A program made the translations under genes and the position numbers. A model generated the notes under the pieces. It ran no database searches, had not been told where the DNA came from, and saw only the letters and a list, made by a program, of their open reading frames with translations. Shown piece by piece: positions 42,214 to 50,609 of a DNA stretch of 64,000 bases (positions within the stretch are counted from its first letter, which is position 1; each line of letters opens with the position of its first letter). Source of the DNA: Streptomyces katrae (GTDB taxonomy: Bacteria > Actinomycetota > Actinomycetes > Streptomycetales > Streptomycetaceae); contig NZ_CP020042.1 of the NCBI RefSeq assembly GCF_002028425.1, positions 4,811,560 through 4,875,559 of the forward strand, given 5' to 3'.

Positions 42214-43326
42214 TCAGTGGTGCGGCAGCGTGGCCGGAGAGCCGCCGTTCGCCTCGTACCCGGCCACCGCCAGCGCCCGGACCAGCGCGTACGCGTGCGC
42301 CGGGTCCTCGGACACCGACCACGGCAGCGCGCCCACGTAGCCGTCCACGTGCCGCACCTGCTCCATCGCCTCCGCCCAGCGCTCCATCCGCACCAGGAAC
42401 CACAGCAGCAGGTGCCGCACGTGCGCCAGCATCGGATCGTCCGCCCGCGCCTGGTGCACCGCGAACAGGGCCCCGTCCACCGCCCGCGAGACGACCGCCG
42501 TACGCCCGAAGTCGTTCACCAGCAGCTGGTCGGGGAGGTTCTCGTACACGGAGAACAGCGGCAGCGCCGCCAGCAGCGACCCGTGCGGGGCGCGGGCCGC
42601 GGCCGCCTCGGCGAAGGCGGCGGCCTTCTCCCGCGAGCCGTGCCACTTCTCGCACCAGTAGTGCAGTGCCGCCAGGTGCGCGCCCATGTGCGCGGGCGCC
42701 ACGTCGAGCACCTTCGCCCACAGCGCGTCGAACTCGGCCTCCGAGTAGGCCAGTCCCCGCGCGACCGCCAGCTCCGTGATGAACGGCACCGGGTCGCCCG
42801 GCGACAGCAGCGCCGCCCTGCGGCAGGCCTCCCGCGCCTCCTCCAGGATGATCCGGTGGTCCTGCGCCCCCACCCCGCCGGAGGACCGCCAGGCCTGCTG
42901 CACCAGCAGCTCCGCGTGCACCTGCGCGCCGCCCGCGTCCTTCTCGGCCTCCAGCCGCCACGCCTTCAGCCACGGCGCCCCGGCCCCGGGCCGCCGTACG
43001 AGGTCCAGCGCCGCCGCCCCGCCGAAGGCCTGCACCCGCTGCCAGCGCTGCTCGCCGTCCTTCGGGGTCCCGGCGAGCAGGGCGGAGGCGGCCTGCCACC
43101 CGCCGCCGCGCTGGACGTTCCCCAGGGCGTCCATCAAATCCGGGTCGGGCCCGGGCACCCGGACGTCGAGCTCCTCCTGCCGCACGAACCCGTAGTCGGC
43201 GGGGTCGGCGGCGTCGGGGCTGCCGGGCGACACCAGGCGCAGGCCGCCGCCGCGGCGGACCCGTACGAACCGATAGATCATGACGCCGGCCAGCACCAGC
43301 ATCATCAGGACCCAGATCATCTGCAT
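42214..43326 (-). CDS. membrane-anchored repeat protein, paralogue B
   Basis: The 370-residue protein has an N-terminal transmembrane helix (MIWVLMMLVLAGVMIYRFV) and a helical body similar in order and motifs to the 380-residue protein at 39282-40424: WLKAWR, a central YWCEKWHGS segment, and HVDGYVGALPW near the end. It precedes the M48 protease by 194 bp on the same strand, so the three may form one operon. GGGAG precedes the ATG. Function is unknown; a substrate-recognition or assembly role around the protease is only inferred. Confidence 0.72.
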   Translation of the reverse strand: MQMIWVLMMLVLAGVMIYRFVRVRRGGGLRLVSPGSPDAADPADYGFVRQEELDVRVPGPDPDLMDALGNVQRGGGWQAASALLAGTPKDGEQRWQRVQAFGGAAALDLVRRPGAGAPWLKAWRLEAEKDAGGAQVHAELLVQQAWRSSGGVGAQDHRIILEEAREACRRAALLSPGDPVPFITELAVARGLAYSEAEFDALWAKVLDVAPAHMGAHLAALHYWCEKWHGSREKAAAFAEAAAARAPHGSLLAALPLFSVYENLPDQLLVNDFGRTAVVSRAVDGALFAVHQARADDPMLAHVRHLLLWFLVRMERWAEAMEQVRHVDGYVGALPWSVSEDPAHAYALVRALAVAGYEANGGSPATLPHH

Positions 43327-43457
43327 GTCTCCCAGCGAACCAGACCCGGCGGGGCGAACGCGAATGCGTGACCGATCCCGGCGCGCGCTCCCCGGCCGGG
43401 TCAGCCCGAGGTCACGGCGGAGTCAGGCCAGGAGAGGACCACGGGCCGCGCACGGCA

Positions 43458-43463
43458 TAGCAT
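43458..43463 (+). promoter_or_regulatory. -10 of metB (leaderless)
   Basis: TAGCAT ends 7 nt before the ATG at 43471, and no Shine-Dalgarno sequence is present. Confidence 0.5.
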
Positions 43464-43470
43464 CTGCCCC

Positions 43471-44628
43471 ATGAGCGACGACAGCCACGAGCACCAGAGC
43501 TTCGAGACCCGCGCGATCCACGCGGGCAACACGGCGGACCCGCAGACCGGTGCGGTCGTACCCCCGATCTACCAGGTGTCCACCTACAAGCAGGACGGTG
43601 TGGGCGGCCTGCGCGGCGGATACGAGTACAGCCGCAGCGGCAACCCCACCCGCACCGCGCTGGAGGAGAACCTGGCCGCGCTCGAAGGCGGCCGCCGCGG
43701 CCTGGCCTTCGCGTCCGGGCTCGCCGCAGAGGACTGCCTGCTGCGCACCCTGCTCGCCCCGGGCGACCACGTGGTCATCCCCAACGACGCCTACGGCGGC
43801 ACCTTCCGCCTCTTCGCGAAGGTCGTCTCCCGCTGGGGCGTGGAGTGGTCGGTCGCCGACACCTCCGACGCCGCCTCCGTGCGCGCCGCGATCACCCCGA
43901 AGACCAAGCTCATCTGGGTCGAGACCCCCTCGAACCCGCTGCTGGGCATCACCGACATCGCGGTGGTCGCGGACATCGCCCGCACGGCCGGCGCCAAGCT
44001 CGTCGTCGACAACACCTTCGCCTCCCCCTACCTCCAGCAGCCCCTCGCACTCGGCGCCGACGTCGTCGTGCACTCGCTGACCAAGTACATGGGCGGCCAC
44101 TCCGACGTGGTCGGCGGCGCCCTGGTCACGGCGGACGAGGCCCTTGGCGAGGAACTCGCCTACCACCAGAACGCCATGGGCGCCGTGGCCGGGCCGTTCG
44201 ACTCCTGGGTGGTGCTGCGCGGCATCAAGACCCTGGCCGTGCGCATGGACCGGCACGCCGAGAACGCCGCGAAGATCGTGGAGGTGCTCCAGCGCCACCC
44301 GAAGGTCACCAAGGTCCTCTACCCGGGCCTGCCCGAGCACCCGGGCCACGAGGTCGCCGCCAAGCAGATGCGCAACTTCGGCGGCATGGTCTCCTTCCAG
44401 GTCGCCGGCGGCGAGGAGGAGGCCGTCGCGGTCTGCGGCCGCACGAAGATCTTCACCCTGGCCGAGTCCCTGGGCGGCGTCGAATCCCTGATCGAGCACC
44501 CGGGCCGCATGACCCACGCCTCGGTGGCCGGTTCGGCCCTGGAGGTCCCCGCGGACCTGATCCGCCTGTCCGTCGGCATCGAGAACGCCGACGACCTGAT
44601 CGCGGACCTCACCCAGGCCCTCGGCTAG
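43471..44628 (+). CDS. metB: cystathionine gamma-synthase
   Basis: The 385-residue PLP enzyme has the Cys/Met-metabolism motifs: YEYSRSGNPTR, ASGLAAEDCLL (cofactor phosphate), ETPSNPLLGITDI, DNTFASPYLQQPL and the Schiff-base Lys in VHSLTKYMGGHSD. SLGGVESLIEHP near the end closes the active site. It joins O-acyl-homoserine with cysteine to form cystathionine; some homologues act as lyases or synthases with sulfide. A leaderless start at 43471 is likely. Confidence 0.92.
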   Translation: MSDDSHEHQSFETRAIHAGNTADPQTGAVVPPIYQVSTYKQDGVGGLRGGYEYSRSGNPTRTALEENLAALEGGRRGLAFASGLAAEDCLLRTLLAPGDHVVIPNDAYGGTFRLFAKVVSRWGVEWSVADTSDAASVRAAITPKTKLIWVETPSNPLLGITDIAVVADIARTAGAKLVVDNTFASPYLQQPLALGADVVVHSLTKYMGGHSDVVGGALVTADEALGEELAYHQNAMGAVAGPFDSWVVLRGIKTLAVRMDRHAENAAKIVEVLQRHPKVTKVLYPGLPEHPGHEVAAKQMRNFGGMVSFQVAGGEEEAVAVCGRTKIFTLAESLGGVESLIEHPGRMTHASVAGSALEVPADLIRLSVGIENADDLIADLTQALG

Positions 44629-44652
44629 TCCGCCACCGGCCGCCCCCGGGGG

Positions 44653-44904
44653 CTACCAGCCTTCCAGGGGCGGCGAGAGGTTGCTGGGCGGCGCCACCCA
44701 CGGGTGCGTCAGCGCCGCCCACACCGCGAAGGCGGCCGCCGCCGCCCACAGCACCGCCCAGCCGAACCGGCGCAGGGCCCGGCGCCGCCGCAGCAGCCGG
44801 CGCCCCCGGGTGGCGGCGGCCGCCGCCAGACCGGCCGGCACCACCGGGTGCGGCCCCTCCAGCAGCCGCCTGACCTGTGATTCCTTACGGTCGTAGGGGC
44901 TCAT
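44653..44904 (-). CDS. small membrane protein, possible anti-sigma factor
   Basis: The 83-residue protein has a soluble, basic N-terminal half (SQVRRLLEGPHPVVP, then Arg-rich RRLLRRRRALRR) and one transmembrane helix (FGWAVLWAAAAAFAVWAAL), ending in a short external tail. Its ATG overlaps the stop of the sigma-like gene (ATGA at 44901-44904). The small size, single helix and coupling fit a minimal anti-sigma factor, but no zinc-binding HxxxCxxC motif is present, so this is a guess. Confidence 0.6.
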   Translation of the reverse strand: MSPYDRKESQVRRLLEGPHPVVPAGLAAAAATRGRRLLRRRRALRRFGWAVLWAAAAAFAVWAALTHPWVAPPSNLSPPLEGW

Positions 44905-45341
44905 GCCGCCCCCGCCGCCGACCGCAGCCCCTCGCGCAGGGCGGCCACCGCACGGTTGCGCAGGGCCTCCACCCGCTCCGGCGCCAGCCCCAGCTGAGCG
45001 GCCGTGACCTCCTCGGCGACGCCCTCGTAGACCCGCATCACCAGCACCAGCCGCTGCGCCGGGCTCAGCGGCGCCAGGATCCCGCTCCCCGGCGGCAGCC
45101 GCCGCGCGGTGCGCGCGTACGCGGCGCAGACCTCCTGGCGGGTGTGGTCGTAGGGGTCGTCGCCGCGCAGCCGTTCCCAGTACGCGTACGTACGGGCCAG
45201 CGCGCCGGCGAGGATGCGGTGCGCCGCGTGCGCCTGCGCCGGGGGCTCGGCCGTCAGCAGGACCGCAACGTGCAGGAGCCGCCCCGCCGCGCCCGCGACG
45301 AAGGCCTCGAACTCCAGGTCCCGCCCCGCACGCCGGTCCAC
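44901..45341 (-). CDS. sigma-70 family (ECF-like) small sigma factor
   Basis: The 146-residue protein has a shortened region 2 (FEAFVAGAAGRLLHVAVLLT, then RILAGALARTYAYWERL) and a region 4 helix-turn-helix (LSPAQRLVLVMRVYEGVAEEVTAAQLGLAPERVEALRNRAVAALREGL). It resembles the SigE-family small ECF proteins of Streptomyces but region 2 is degenerate. The GTG at 45341 is used. It overlaps the small membrane protein by four bases, suggesting a sigma/anti-sigma pair. Confidence 0.75.
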   Translation of the reverse strand: MDRRAGRDLEFEAFVAGAAGRLLHVAVLLTAEPPAQAHAAHRILAGALARTYAYWERLRGDDPYDHTRQEVCAAYARTARRLPPGSGILAPLSPAQRLVLVMRVYEGVAEEVTAAQLGLAPERVEALRNRAVAALREGLRSAAGAA

Positions 45342-45410
45342 AGCTCACATGGTGCGGCCTGCGCCACCACCCCGGTCAAGGGGTGTGACACGGCGGGATC
45401 CCGGGCCGGT

Positions 45411-45932
45411 TCAGGAGGCGGGGCCGCCCTCGGAGGCGGCGGACATCAGCTCCGACAGCGAGCCGTTGAAGCGGGTCAGCAGCCGTGTGAACACCTCGCG
45501 CTCCTCCTCCGCCCAGCCCTCGGTCACCCTGGCCATCAGCTCGCGCCGCGAGGAACGGACCTCCTCCAGCCGGGCCAGCCCGCGCGGGGACAGCGCGAGG
45601 ACCACGGCCCGGCCGTCCTCGGGGTGCGAGGTCCGCTTGACCAGCCCGCCGTCGACCAGCGGGGCCACCTGCCGGGTGACGGTGGAGGAGTCGATGCCCA
45701 TCCCGCCCGCCAGCGCCTTGACGCCCATCGGGCCTTCGAGGTCGAGCCGGTTCAGCAACAGGTACGCGGCGCGGTCCATGGAGTTGCGGGCCTGGCCGAT
45801 CCCGCCGAGACGGGTCTGCTCGGCCCGGCGGGCGAAGACGGCCACCTGGTGCTGGAGCGCGTCGAGGAGTCCGGATCCGGCGGGCGCTTCGGCCGCCGTG
45901 GGCAGGTCGGAACTGGCCGGGATGGAGGGCAT
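45411..45932 (-). CDS. MarR-family transcriptional regulator
   Basis: The 173-residue protein has the MarR winged helix (LLNRLDLEGPMGVKALAGGMGIDSSTVTRQVAPLVDGGLVKRTSHPEDGRAVVLALSPRG) between dimerising helices. The DxRxxxL-like wing sequence EDGRAVVL is intact. It is divergent from ilvA with 237 bp between starts. Ligand and targets are unknown; the nearby truncated transporter permease could be a former target. Confidence 0.9.
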   Translation of the reverse strand: MPSIPASSDLPTAAEAPAGSGLLDALQHQVAVFARRAEQTRLGGIGQARNSMDRAAYLLLNRLDLEGPMGVKALAGGMGIDSSTVTRQVAPLVDGGLVKRTSHPEDGRAVVLALSPRGLARLEEVRSSRRELMARVTEGWAEEEREVFTRLLTRFNGSLSELMSAASEGGPAS

Positions 45933-46169
45933 GCCGTGGCTCTCTTCGCGTGGGGCCGACAAGGATGGGGGACAGAGTACGCGGCCGTGCGGCGGCTCGT
46001 ACGCCGCGTTTGACAACTGATACGACCCATCCGCGCGACCGCCCCCGACACGTCCCGCATGGCGGGATTTCGCCCCCCTCCCGGCGGCCGCCCCGGGCCC
46101 GCCTGGAGACCGCGCGGACGCCCCGTCCATCCCTGCGCCGGGGCCCCCGCGGGCTGCGAGACTGGCCGC

Positions 46170-47399
46170 ATGAACTACCGCGTGCAGCCCGTCCCCCAGG
46201 TGATCCTCGACGACGTCCGGGGGGCTCAGAAGATGCTGTCCGGGGTCTCCCGGGTGACCCCGATGGAGGGCAGCCGGCACCTCACCTCCCTCGTGGGCGC
46301 CCCGGTCCACTTCAAGTGCGAGAACCTCCAGCGCACCGGCTCCTTCAAGCTGCGCGGCGCGTACGTGCGCATCGCGGGCCTGCGCCCCGAACAGCGCGCC
46401 GCCGGGGTCGTCGCCGCGAGTGCCGGAAACCACGCCCAGGGCGTGGCGCTGGCCTCCTCCCTGCTCGGGGTCCGCTCCACGGTGTTCATGCCGGTCGGCG
46501 CCCCGCTGCCCAAGGTGGCCGCGACCCAGGAGTACGGGGCCGAGGTGCGCCTGGAGGGGCAGGTCGTCGACGAGACCCTGGCCGCCGCCCAGGAGTACGC
46601 GGACCGCACCGGGGCGGTGTTCATCCACCCCTTCGACCACCGCGACATCATCGCCGGTCAGGGCACCGTCGGACTGGAGATCCTGGAGCAGTGCCCCGAG
46701 GTGCGCACCATCCTCGTCGGGGTCGGCGGCGGCGGCCTGGCCGCGGGCGTCGCGGTGGCGGTCAAGGCGCTGCGCCCGGACGTGAAGGTGATCGGCGTGC
46801 AGGCGGCGGGCGCGGCCGCGTACCCGCCCTCCCTCCAGGCGGGTCACCCGGTGTCCGTCGACCGCCCGGTCACGATGGCGGACGGGATCAAGGTCGGCCG
46901 GCCCGGCGACGTCCCGTTCGCGATCATCGGGGAGCTGCTGGACGACGTGCACACGGTGTCGGAGGACGCCCTGTCCAGCGCCCTGCTGCTGTGCCTGGAG
47001 CGGGCCAAGCTGGTGGTGGAGCCGGCCGGCTGCGCCCCGGTGGCGGCGCTGCTGAGCGAGCCCCGGCGGTACGCGGGCGGGCCGGTGGTGGCCGTGCTGT
47101 CCGGCGGCAACGTCGACCCGCTGCTGCTCCAGCGGATCCTGCGGCACGGCATGGCGGCGGCGGGCCGCTACCTGTCGCTGCGGCTGCGGGTGGCGGACGC
47201 GCCGGGGGCGCTGGCGGGGCTGCTGGGGGTGCTGTCGACGGTGGACGCGAACGTGCTGGACGTCAGCCACGTCCGGACCGACCCGAGGCTCGGGCTCACC
47301 GAGGTGGAGGTGGAGCTGCACCTGGAGACGAAGGGGCCCGAGCACTGCAGGGAGGTGGCCCGCACGCTGCACGGCGCGGGGTACCGGGTGATGGGCTGA
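46170..47399 (+). CDS. ilvA: threonine ammonia-lyase (biosynthetic)
   Basis: The 409-residue PLP enzyme has the Schiff-base Lys in TGSFKLRGAY near residue 58, ASAGNHAQGVALA, VGVGGGGLAAG (phosphate loop), LSGGNVD, and a C-terminal ACT-type regulatory domain (SLRLRVADAPGALAGLLGVLS...HVRTD). It converts threonine to 2-oxobutanoate, the first isoleucine step. The length with one ACT domain matches the actinobacterial type. The ATG at 46170 has no clear ribosome-binding site, so the mRNA may be leaderless. Confidence 0.93.
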   Translation: MNYRVQPVPQVILDDVRGAQKMLSGVSRVTPMEGSRHLTSLVGAPVHFKCENLQRTGSFKLRGAYVRIAGLRPEQRAAGVVAASAGNHAQGVALASSLLGVRSTVFMPVGAPLPKVAATQEYGAEVRLEGQVVDETLAAAQEYADRTGAVFIHPFDHRDIIAGQGTVGLEILEQCPEVRTILVGVGGGGLAAGVAVAVKALRPDVKVIGVQAAGAAAYPPSLQAGHPVSVDRPVTMADGIKVGRPGDVPFAIIGELLDDVHTVSEDALSSALLLCLERAKLVVEPAGCAPVAALLSEPRRYAGGPVVAVLSGGNVDPLLLQRILRHGMAAAGRYLSLRLRVADAPGALAGLLGVLSTVDANVLDVSHVRTDPRLGLTEVEVELHLETKGPEHCREVARTLHGAGYRVMG

Positions 47400-47874
47400 G
47401 GACGAGGAAACGCCAGAGACCGCCCTGACCGTGGTCGTCCTCGCCGTCGTCGCCCTGATCGTCGGCTGGTGCACCCACGAGAACATCGGCAAGGTCCTCG
47501 CCGGCTTCGCCCTGCTGCTCCTGCTCGGCTACGCCTTCTCCTGGATCGGCGCCCTGATCGGCCTGTCGGTGCGCACCCCGGAGGCCGCCACCTCGGGCGG
47601 GCTGATCTGGCTCTTCCCGCTGACCTTCATCTCGAACGCCTTCGTCCCCTCCGAGAACATGCCGGCCTTCCTGCGGCACATCGCGGAGTGGAACCCCTTC
47701 AGCGCCACCGTCCAGGCGGCCCGCGAGCTCTTCGGCAACCTCCCCGAGGGCTACCCCGTGCCGGCGGCCTGGCCGATGCAGCACCCGGTCCTCGCGTCGG
47801 TCCTGTGGTCGCTGCTGATCATCGTGGTCTTCCGCACCCTCGCGGTCCGCAAGTACCGCTCCGCCACCGCCTGA
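47392..47874 (+). pseudogene. 5'-truncated ABC-2 type transporter permease
   Basis: From just inside the ilvA stop region an open frame encodes only the last 150 or so residues of a DrrB-like ABC-2 permease: TALTVVVLAVVALIVGW, the LIGLSVRTPEAATSGGLIWLF signature, and FVPSENMPAFLRHIAEWNPFSATVQAARELF, ending normally at 47874. Full-length members have about 250-280 residues with two or three more helices. No start codon with a ribosome-binding site and no ATPase partner are present. It is most likely a relic of a deleted transporter. Confidence 0.75.
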
Positions 47875-47895
47875 GCCCGGGCGCGCCCGGACGCG

Positions 47896-47934
47896 CGCGA
47901 GCCCCCGCCGGAACAGGTCCGGCGGGGGCTCGCG
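47896..47934. terminator. bidirectional terminator
   Basis: CGCGAGCCCCCGCCGGA (47896-47912) pairs perfectly with TCCGGCGGGGGCTCGCG (47918-47934) around ACAGG. It lies between the permease remnant and greA, which converge. Confidence 0.85.
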
Positions 47935-47956
47935 TACGTCCTCGTAAAGGGGCCGG

Positions 47957-48457
47957 TCAGCCGTTGAAGGGCTTGACGGCCATGACCTTCACGGTGGCCT
48001 TCTTGCCGTTCGGGAGCTCGTACTGGGCGTCCTCGCCGACCTTCTTGCCCATGACGCCCGCGCCCAGCGGGGACTGCGGGGAGTAGGTCTCGAAGTCGTC
48101 GGAGGCGTACTCGCGGGAGGCCAGCAGGAACTCGAGCGTGTCGTCCTCGTCGCCGTCGAACGCGATGGTCACGAGCATGCCCGGGGCCACCTCGCCCTCG
48201 GCCGTCGTCGGCGCGGTGCCGACCTTCGCGTTCTCCAGGAGCTGGGTGAGCTGGCGGACGCGCAGCTCCTGCTTGCCCTGCTCCTCCTTGGCCGCGTGGT
48301 AGCCGCCGTTCTCGCGCAGGTCGCCCTCCTCGCGGGCAGCCGCGATCTTCATGGCGATCTCCGTGCGTGCGGGACCAGAGAGGTAGTCCAGCTCGGCCTT
48401 CAGCTGGTCGTACGCCGCCTGGGTCAGCCAGGTGACGCTCTCGCTCGTCTGGGTCAC
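47957..48457 (-). CDS. greA: transcription elongation factor GreA
   Basis: The 166-residue protein has the N-terminal coiled coil with acidic tip (AAREEGDLRENGGYHAAKEEQG) that reaches the polymerase active site, and the C-terminal FKBP-like domain (SPLGAGVMGKKVGE). It rescues backtracked RNA polymerase by stimulating transcript cleavage. The GTG at 48457 follows GAGGAG. Confidence 0.94.
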   Translation of the reverse strand: MTQTSESVTWLTQAAYDQLKAELDYLSGPARTEIAMKIAAAREEGDLRENGGYHAAKEEQGKQELRVRQLTQLLENAKVGTAPTTAEGEVAPGMLVTIAFDGDEDDTLEFLLASREYASDDFETYSPQSPLGAGVMGKKVGEDAQYELPNGKKATVKVMAVKPFNG

Positions 48458-48566
48458 GGGTGCTCCTCGTCGGTACAGGGGACTACATAGCCGCCAGCGG
48501 CGGGCGAAACCACGAGCCTAACAATTCGGGAAGAAAAGGGGGAGGACACGATGTGTATGAAGTGTG

Positions 48567-49076
48567 TCATTGCCCCCGGAGGGTGCGCGCGTCCTCCCAG
48601 ACGGTGCTGGTCCCGAAGTACGTGTCGTACAGGTCCTGGACCTCCAGCAGGCTCTCCGGCGGCACCTTCCCGTACCGGATGCGCTCCAGGTGGCGGAAGT
48701 ACTCGAACCGCTCCACCCCCGGGGTGATGACCACCAGCATCTCGGCGCTCTCCCCGGGTGCGGCGGCGAAGGCGTGCTGCTGCCCCGGCGGCACGATGAC
48801 CAGATCGCCGGCCTCGGCGGTGACCACCTTGTCGCCGGACAGCAGCTGGGCCGTCCCGTCGATCATGTAGAACATCTCGGCGGAGCGGCCATGGTGGTGC
48901 GGGCGGGCCCCGTCGGAGCCCGCCCGTAGGCTCACGCGCATGGTGGACAGGAACCCGCCGCCCGTGGAGCTGTCGGCCAGCAGCCGCAGGGAGGAGTCGG
49001 GCCCGTAGTGGATCTCCTCCGCGTCGGCGGCACGGACGACCACCGAGTCGTCGAAATCCGGGATGAACAGTGACAC
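48567..49076 (-). CDS. cupin-domain protein
   Basis: The 169-residue protein has the cupin metal motifs: RPHHHGRSAEMFYMIDGTA (two or three His plus Glu) near residues 60-78 and VPPGQQHAF with the last His. A C-terminal helical extension follows. The GTG at 49076 is preceded by AGGAG six bases upstream; a longer start at 49115 lacks support. Cupins range from dioxygenases to isomerases or sensors; no specific substrate is indicated. Confidence 0.83.
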   Translation of the reverse strand: MSLFIPDFDDSVVVRAADAEEIHYGPDSSLRLLADSSTGGGFLSTMRVSLRAGSDGARPHHHGRSAEMFYMIDGTAQLLSGDKVVTAEAGDLVIVPPGQQHAFAAAPGESAEMLVVITPGVERFEYFRHLERIRYGKVPPESLLEVQDLYDTYFGTSTVWEDARTLRGQ

Positions 49077-49205
49077 GTCGGCTCCTGGGGCTCCTGGTGC
49101 GCGGATGCGGAACACCCCAGTCCCTACCCCGCCCGCGGCCTGCCGTGCACACCCCCCGGCGGGGCTTCGTCAGCTCTCCGGGCGCTCGAAGTGCCCCGGA
49201 CGGGT

Positions 49206-49619
49206 TCAGCGGGCGGTGCCCGCCTCCTGGCAGCCGACCAGCTCGACCATGGTGGCCCGGCCCGTGGTCTTCAGCGTGACCACCTCGTCCACGCGCGCCG
49301 CCTTCTGTGGGAACGTGAAGTCCGCCCGGCCGACCTCGCCGTGGTCCTGGTCCTGCGAATCGAGGGTGCAGACGCCGGTGACGGAGGCGTCCTTGCGGAC
49401 CTCCAGGTGCACCTTCACCTCGGAGTCGGAGACGATCTGGAACTTGATCACCTCGGCGCTGACGCTCTGCCCGCCGACGTAGTCCCAGCCGATCCACCCG
49501 ACGACGGCCAGCAGCCCGACACCGAGCACCGACCCCACGACCTTGAGCTTCCGGTCCGCACGCTCGTCCGCCGACCGGCCGTAACGGCCTTCCGGGAGCC
49601 CTTCGCGCACCGCGCTCAT
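49206..49619 (-). CDS. DUF4307 membrane protein
   Basis: The 137-residue protein has a short cytoplasmic start (EGRYGRSADERADRKLKVVG), one transmembrane helix (VLGVGLLAVVGWIGWDYV) and an external beta domain with two cysteines. This is the DUF4307 pattern, often found next to mca in actinobacteria. The start at 49619 is chosen by the family N-terminus. It is divergent from mca. Confidence 0.85.
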   Translation of the reverse strand: MSAVREGLPEGRYGRSADERADRKLKVVGSVLGVGLLAVVGWIGWDYVGGQSVSAEVIKFQIVSDSEVKVHLEVRKDASVTGVCTLDSQDQDHGEVGRADFTFPQKAARVDEVVTLKTTGRATMVELVGCQEAGTAR

Positions 49620-49677
49620 GATCGATTCCTCTCGCTGGGGAGGGTGAGGCACCCAGGAATTTTCCGTCCCCCGATTC

Positions 49678-49697
49678 GGTCAATATAGAGGTTGACC
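49678..49697. promoter_or_regulatory. GGTCAA-N8-TTGACC inverted repeat
   Basis: Perfect 6-bp arms (49678-49683 and 49692-49697) lie in the DUF4307/mca divergent spacer. TTGACC could serve as -35 on either strand. The regulator is unknown. Confidence 0.45.
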
Positions 49698-49725
49698 GTC
49701 GCGCCGAATCACAGAGGATCCTGTC

Positions 49726-50607
49726 TTGACCGAGCAGCTTCGACTGATGGCCGTGCACGCCCACCCCGACGACGAGTCGAGCAAGGGCGCGGCCACGATG
49801 GCCAAGTACGTTTCCGAGGGCGTGCCCGTCCTGGTGGTGACCTGCACCGGCGGTGAGCGCGGTTCCGTGCTGAACCCCAAGCTCCAGGGCGACAAGTACA
49901 TCGAGGAGAACATCCACGAGGTCCGCGCCAAGGAGATGGACGAGGCGCGCGAGATCCTCGGCATCGAGCAGGAATGGCTCGGCTACGTGGACTCCGGCCT
50001 GCCCGAGGGCGACCCGCTGCCGCCGCTGCCCGAGGGCTGTTTCGCCCTCGCGGACGTGGAGGAGGCCGCCGGCGAGCTGGTGAAGAAGATCCGCGCCTTC
50101 AAGCCGCAGGTCATCACCACGTACGACGAGAATGGCGGCTACCCGCACCCCGACCACATCATGACCCACAAGATCACGATGGTGGCCTTCGACGGCGCGG
50201 CCGACACCGACAAGTTCCCCGAGGCCGAGTACGGCGCCCCGTACCAGCCGCAGAAGCTCTACTACAACCAGGGCTTCAACAAGCCGCGCACCATCGCGCT
50301 GCACGAGGCGCTGCTCGCGCGCGGCCTGGAGTCCCCCTACGGCGAGTGGCTGGAGCGGTGGAAGGAGTTCGAGCGCAAGGAGCGGACCCTGACCACGCAC
50401 GTGCCGTGCGCGGACTTCTTCGAGATCCGTGACAAGGCCCTCATCGCGCACGCCACGCAGATCGACCCGGACGGCGGCTGGTTCCGCGTCCCGATGGAGA
50501 TCCAGAAGGAGGTCTGGCCCACGGAGGAGTACGAGCTGGCGAAGTCGCTCGTCGACACCTCCCTCCCCGAGTCCGACCTCTTCGCGGGCATCCGGGAGAA
50601 TGCTTAG
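49726..50607 (+). CDS. mca: mycothiol S-conjugate amidase
   Basis: The 293-residue zinc amidase carries AVHAHPDDESSKGA with metal ligands His and Asp near residue 13 and YPHPDHIMTH with the other His. It cuts mycothiol S-conjugates to release mercapturic acids and glucosamine-inositol during detoxification. Its length and PHPDH sequence point to Mca rather than the related deacetylase MshB. The TTG at 49726 has AGAGGA 7 bp upstream. The small membrane protein gene follows within 3 bp. Confidence 0.94.
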   Translation: MTEQLRLMAVHAHPDDESSKGAATMAKYVSEGVPVLVVTCTGGERGSVLNPKLQGDKYIEENIHEVRAKEMDEAREILGIEQEWLGYVDSGLPEGDPLPPLPEGCFALADVEEAAGELVKKIRAFKPQVITTYDENGGYPHPDHIMTHKITMVAFDGAADTDKFPEAEYGAPYQPQKLYYNQGFNKPRTIALHEALLARGLESPYGEWLERWKEFERKERTLTTHVPCADFFEIRDKALIAHATQIDPDGGWFRVPMEIQKEVWPTEEYELAKSLVDTSLPESDLFAGIRENA

Positions 50608-50609
50608 CC

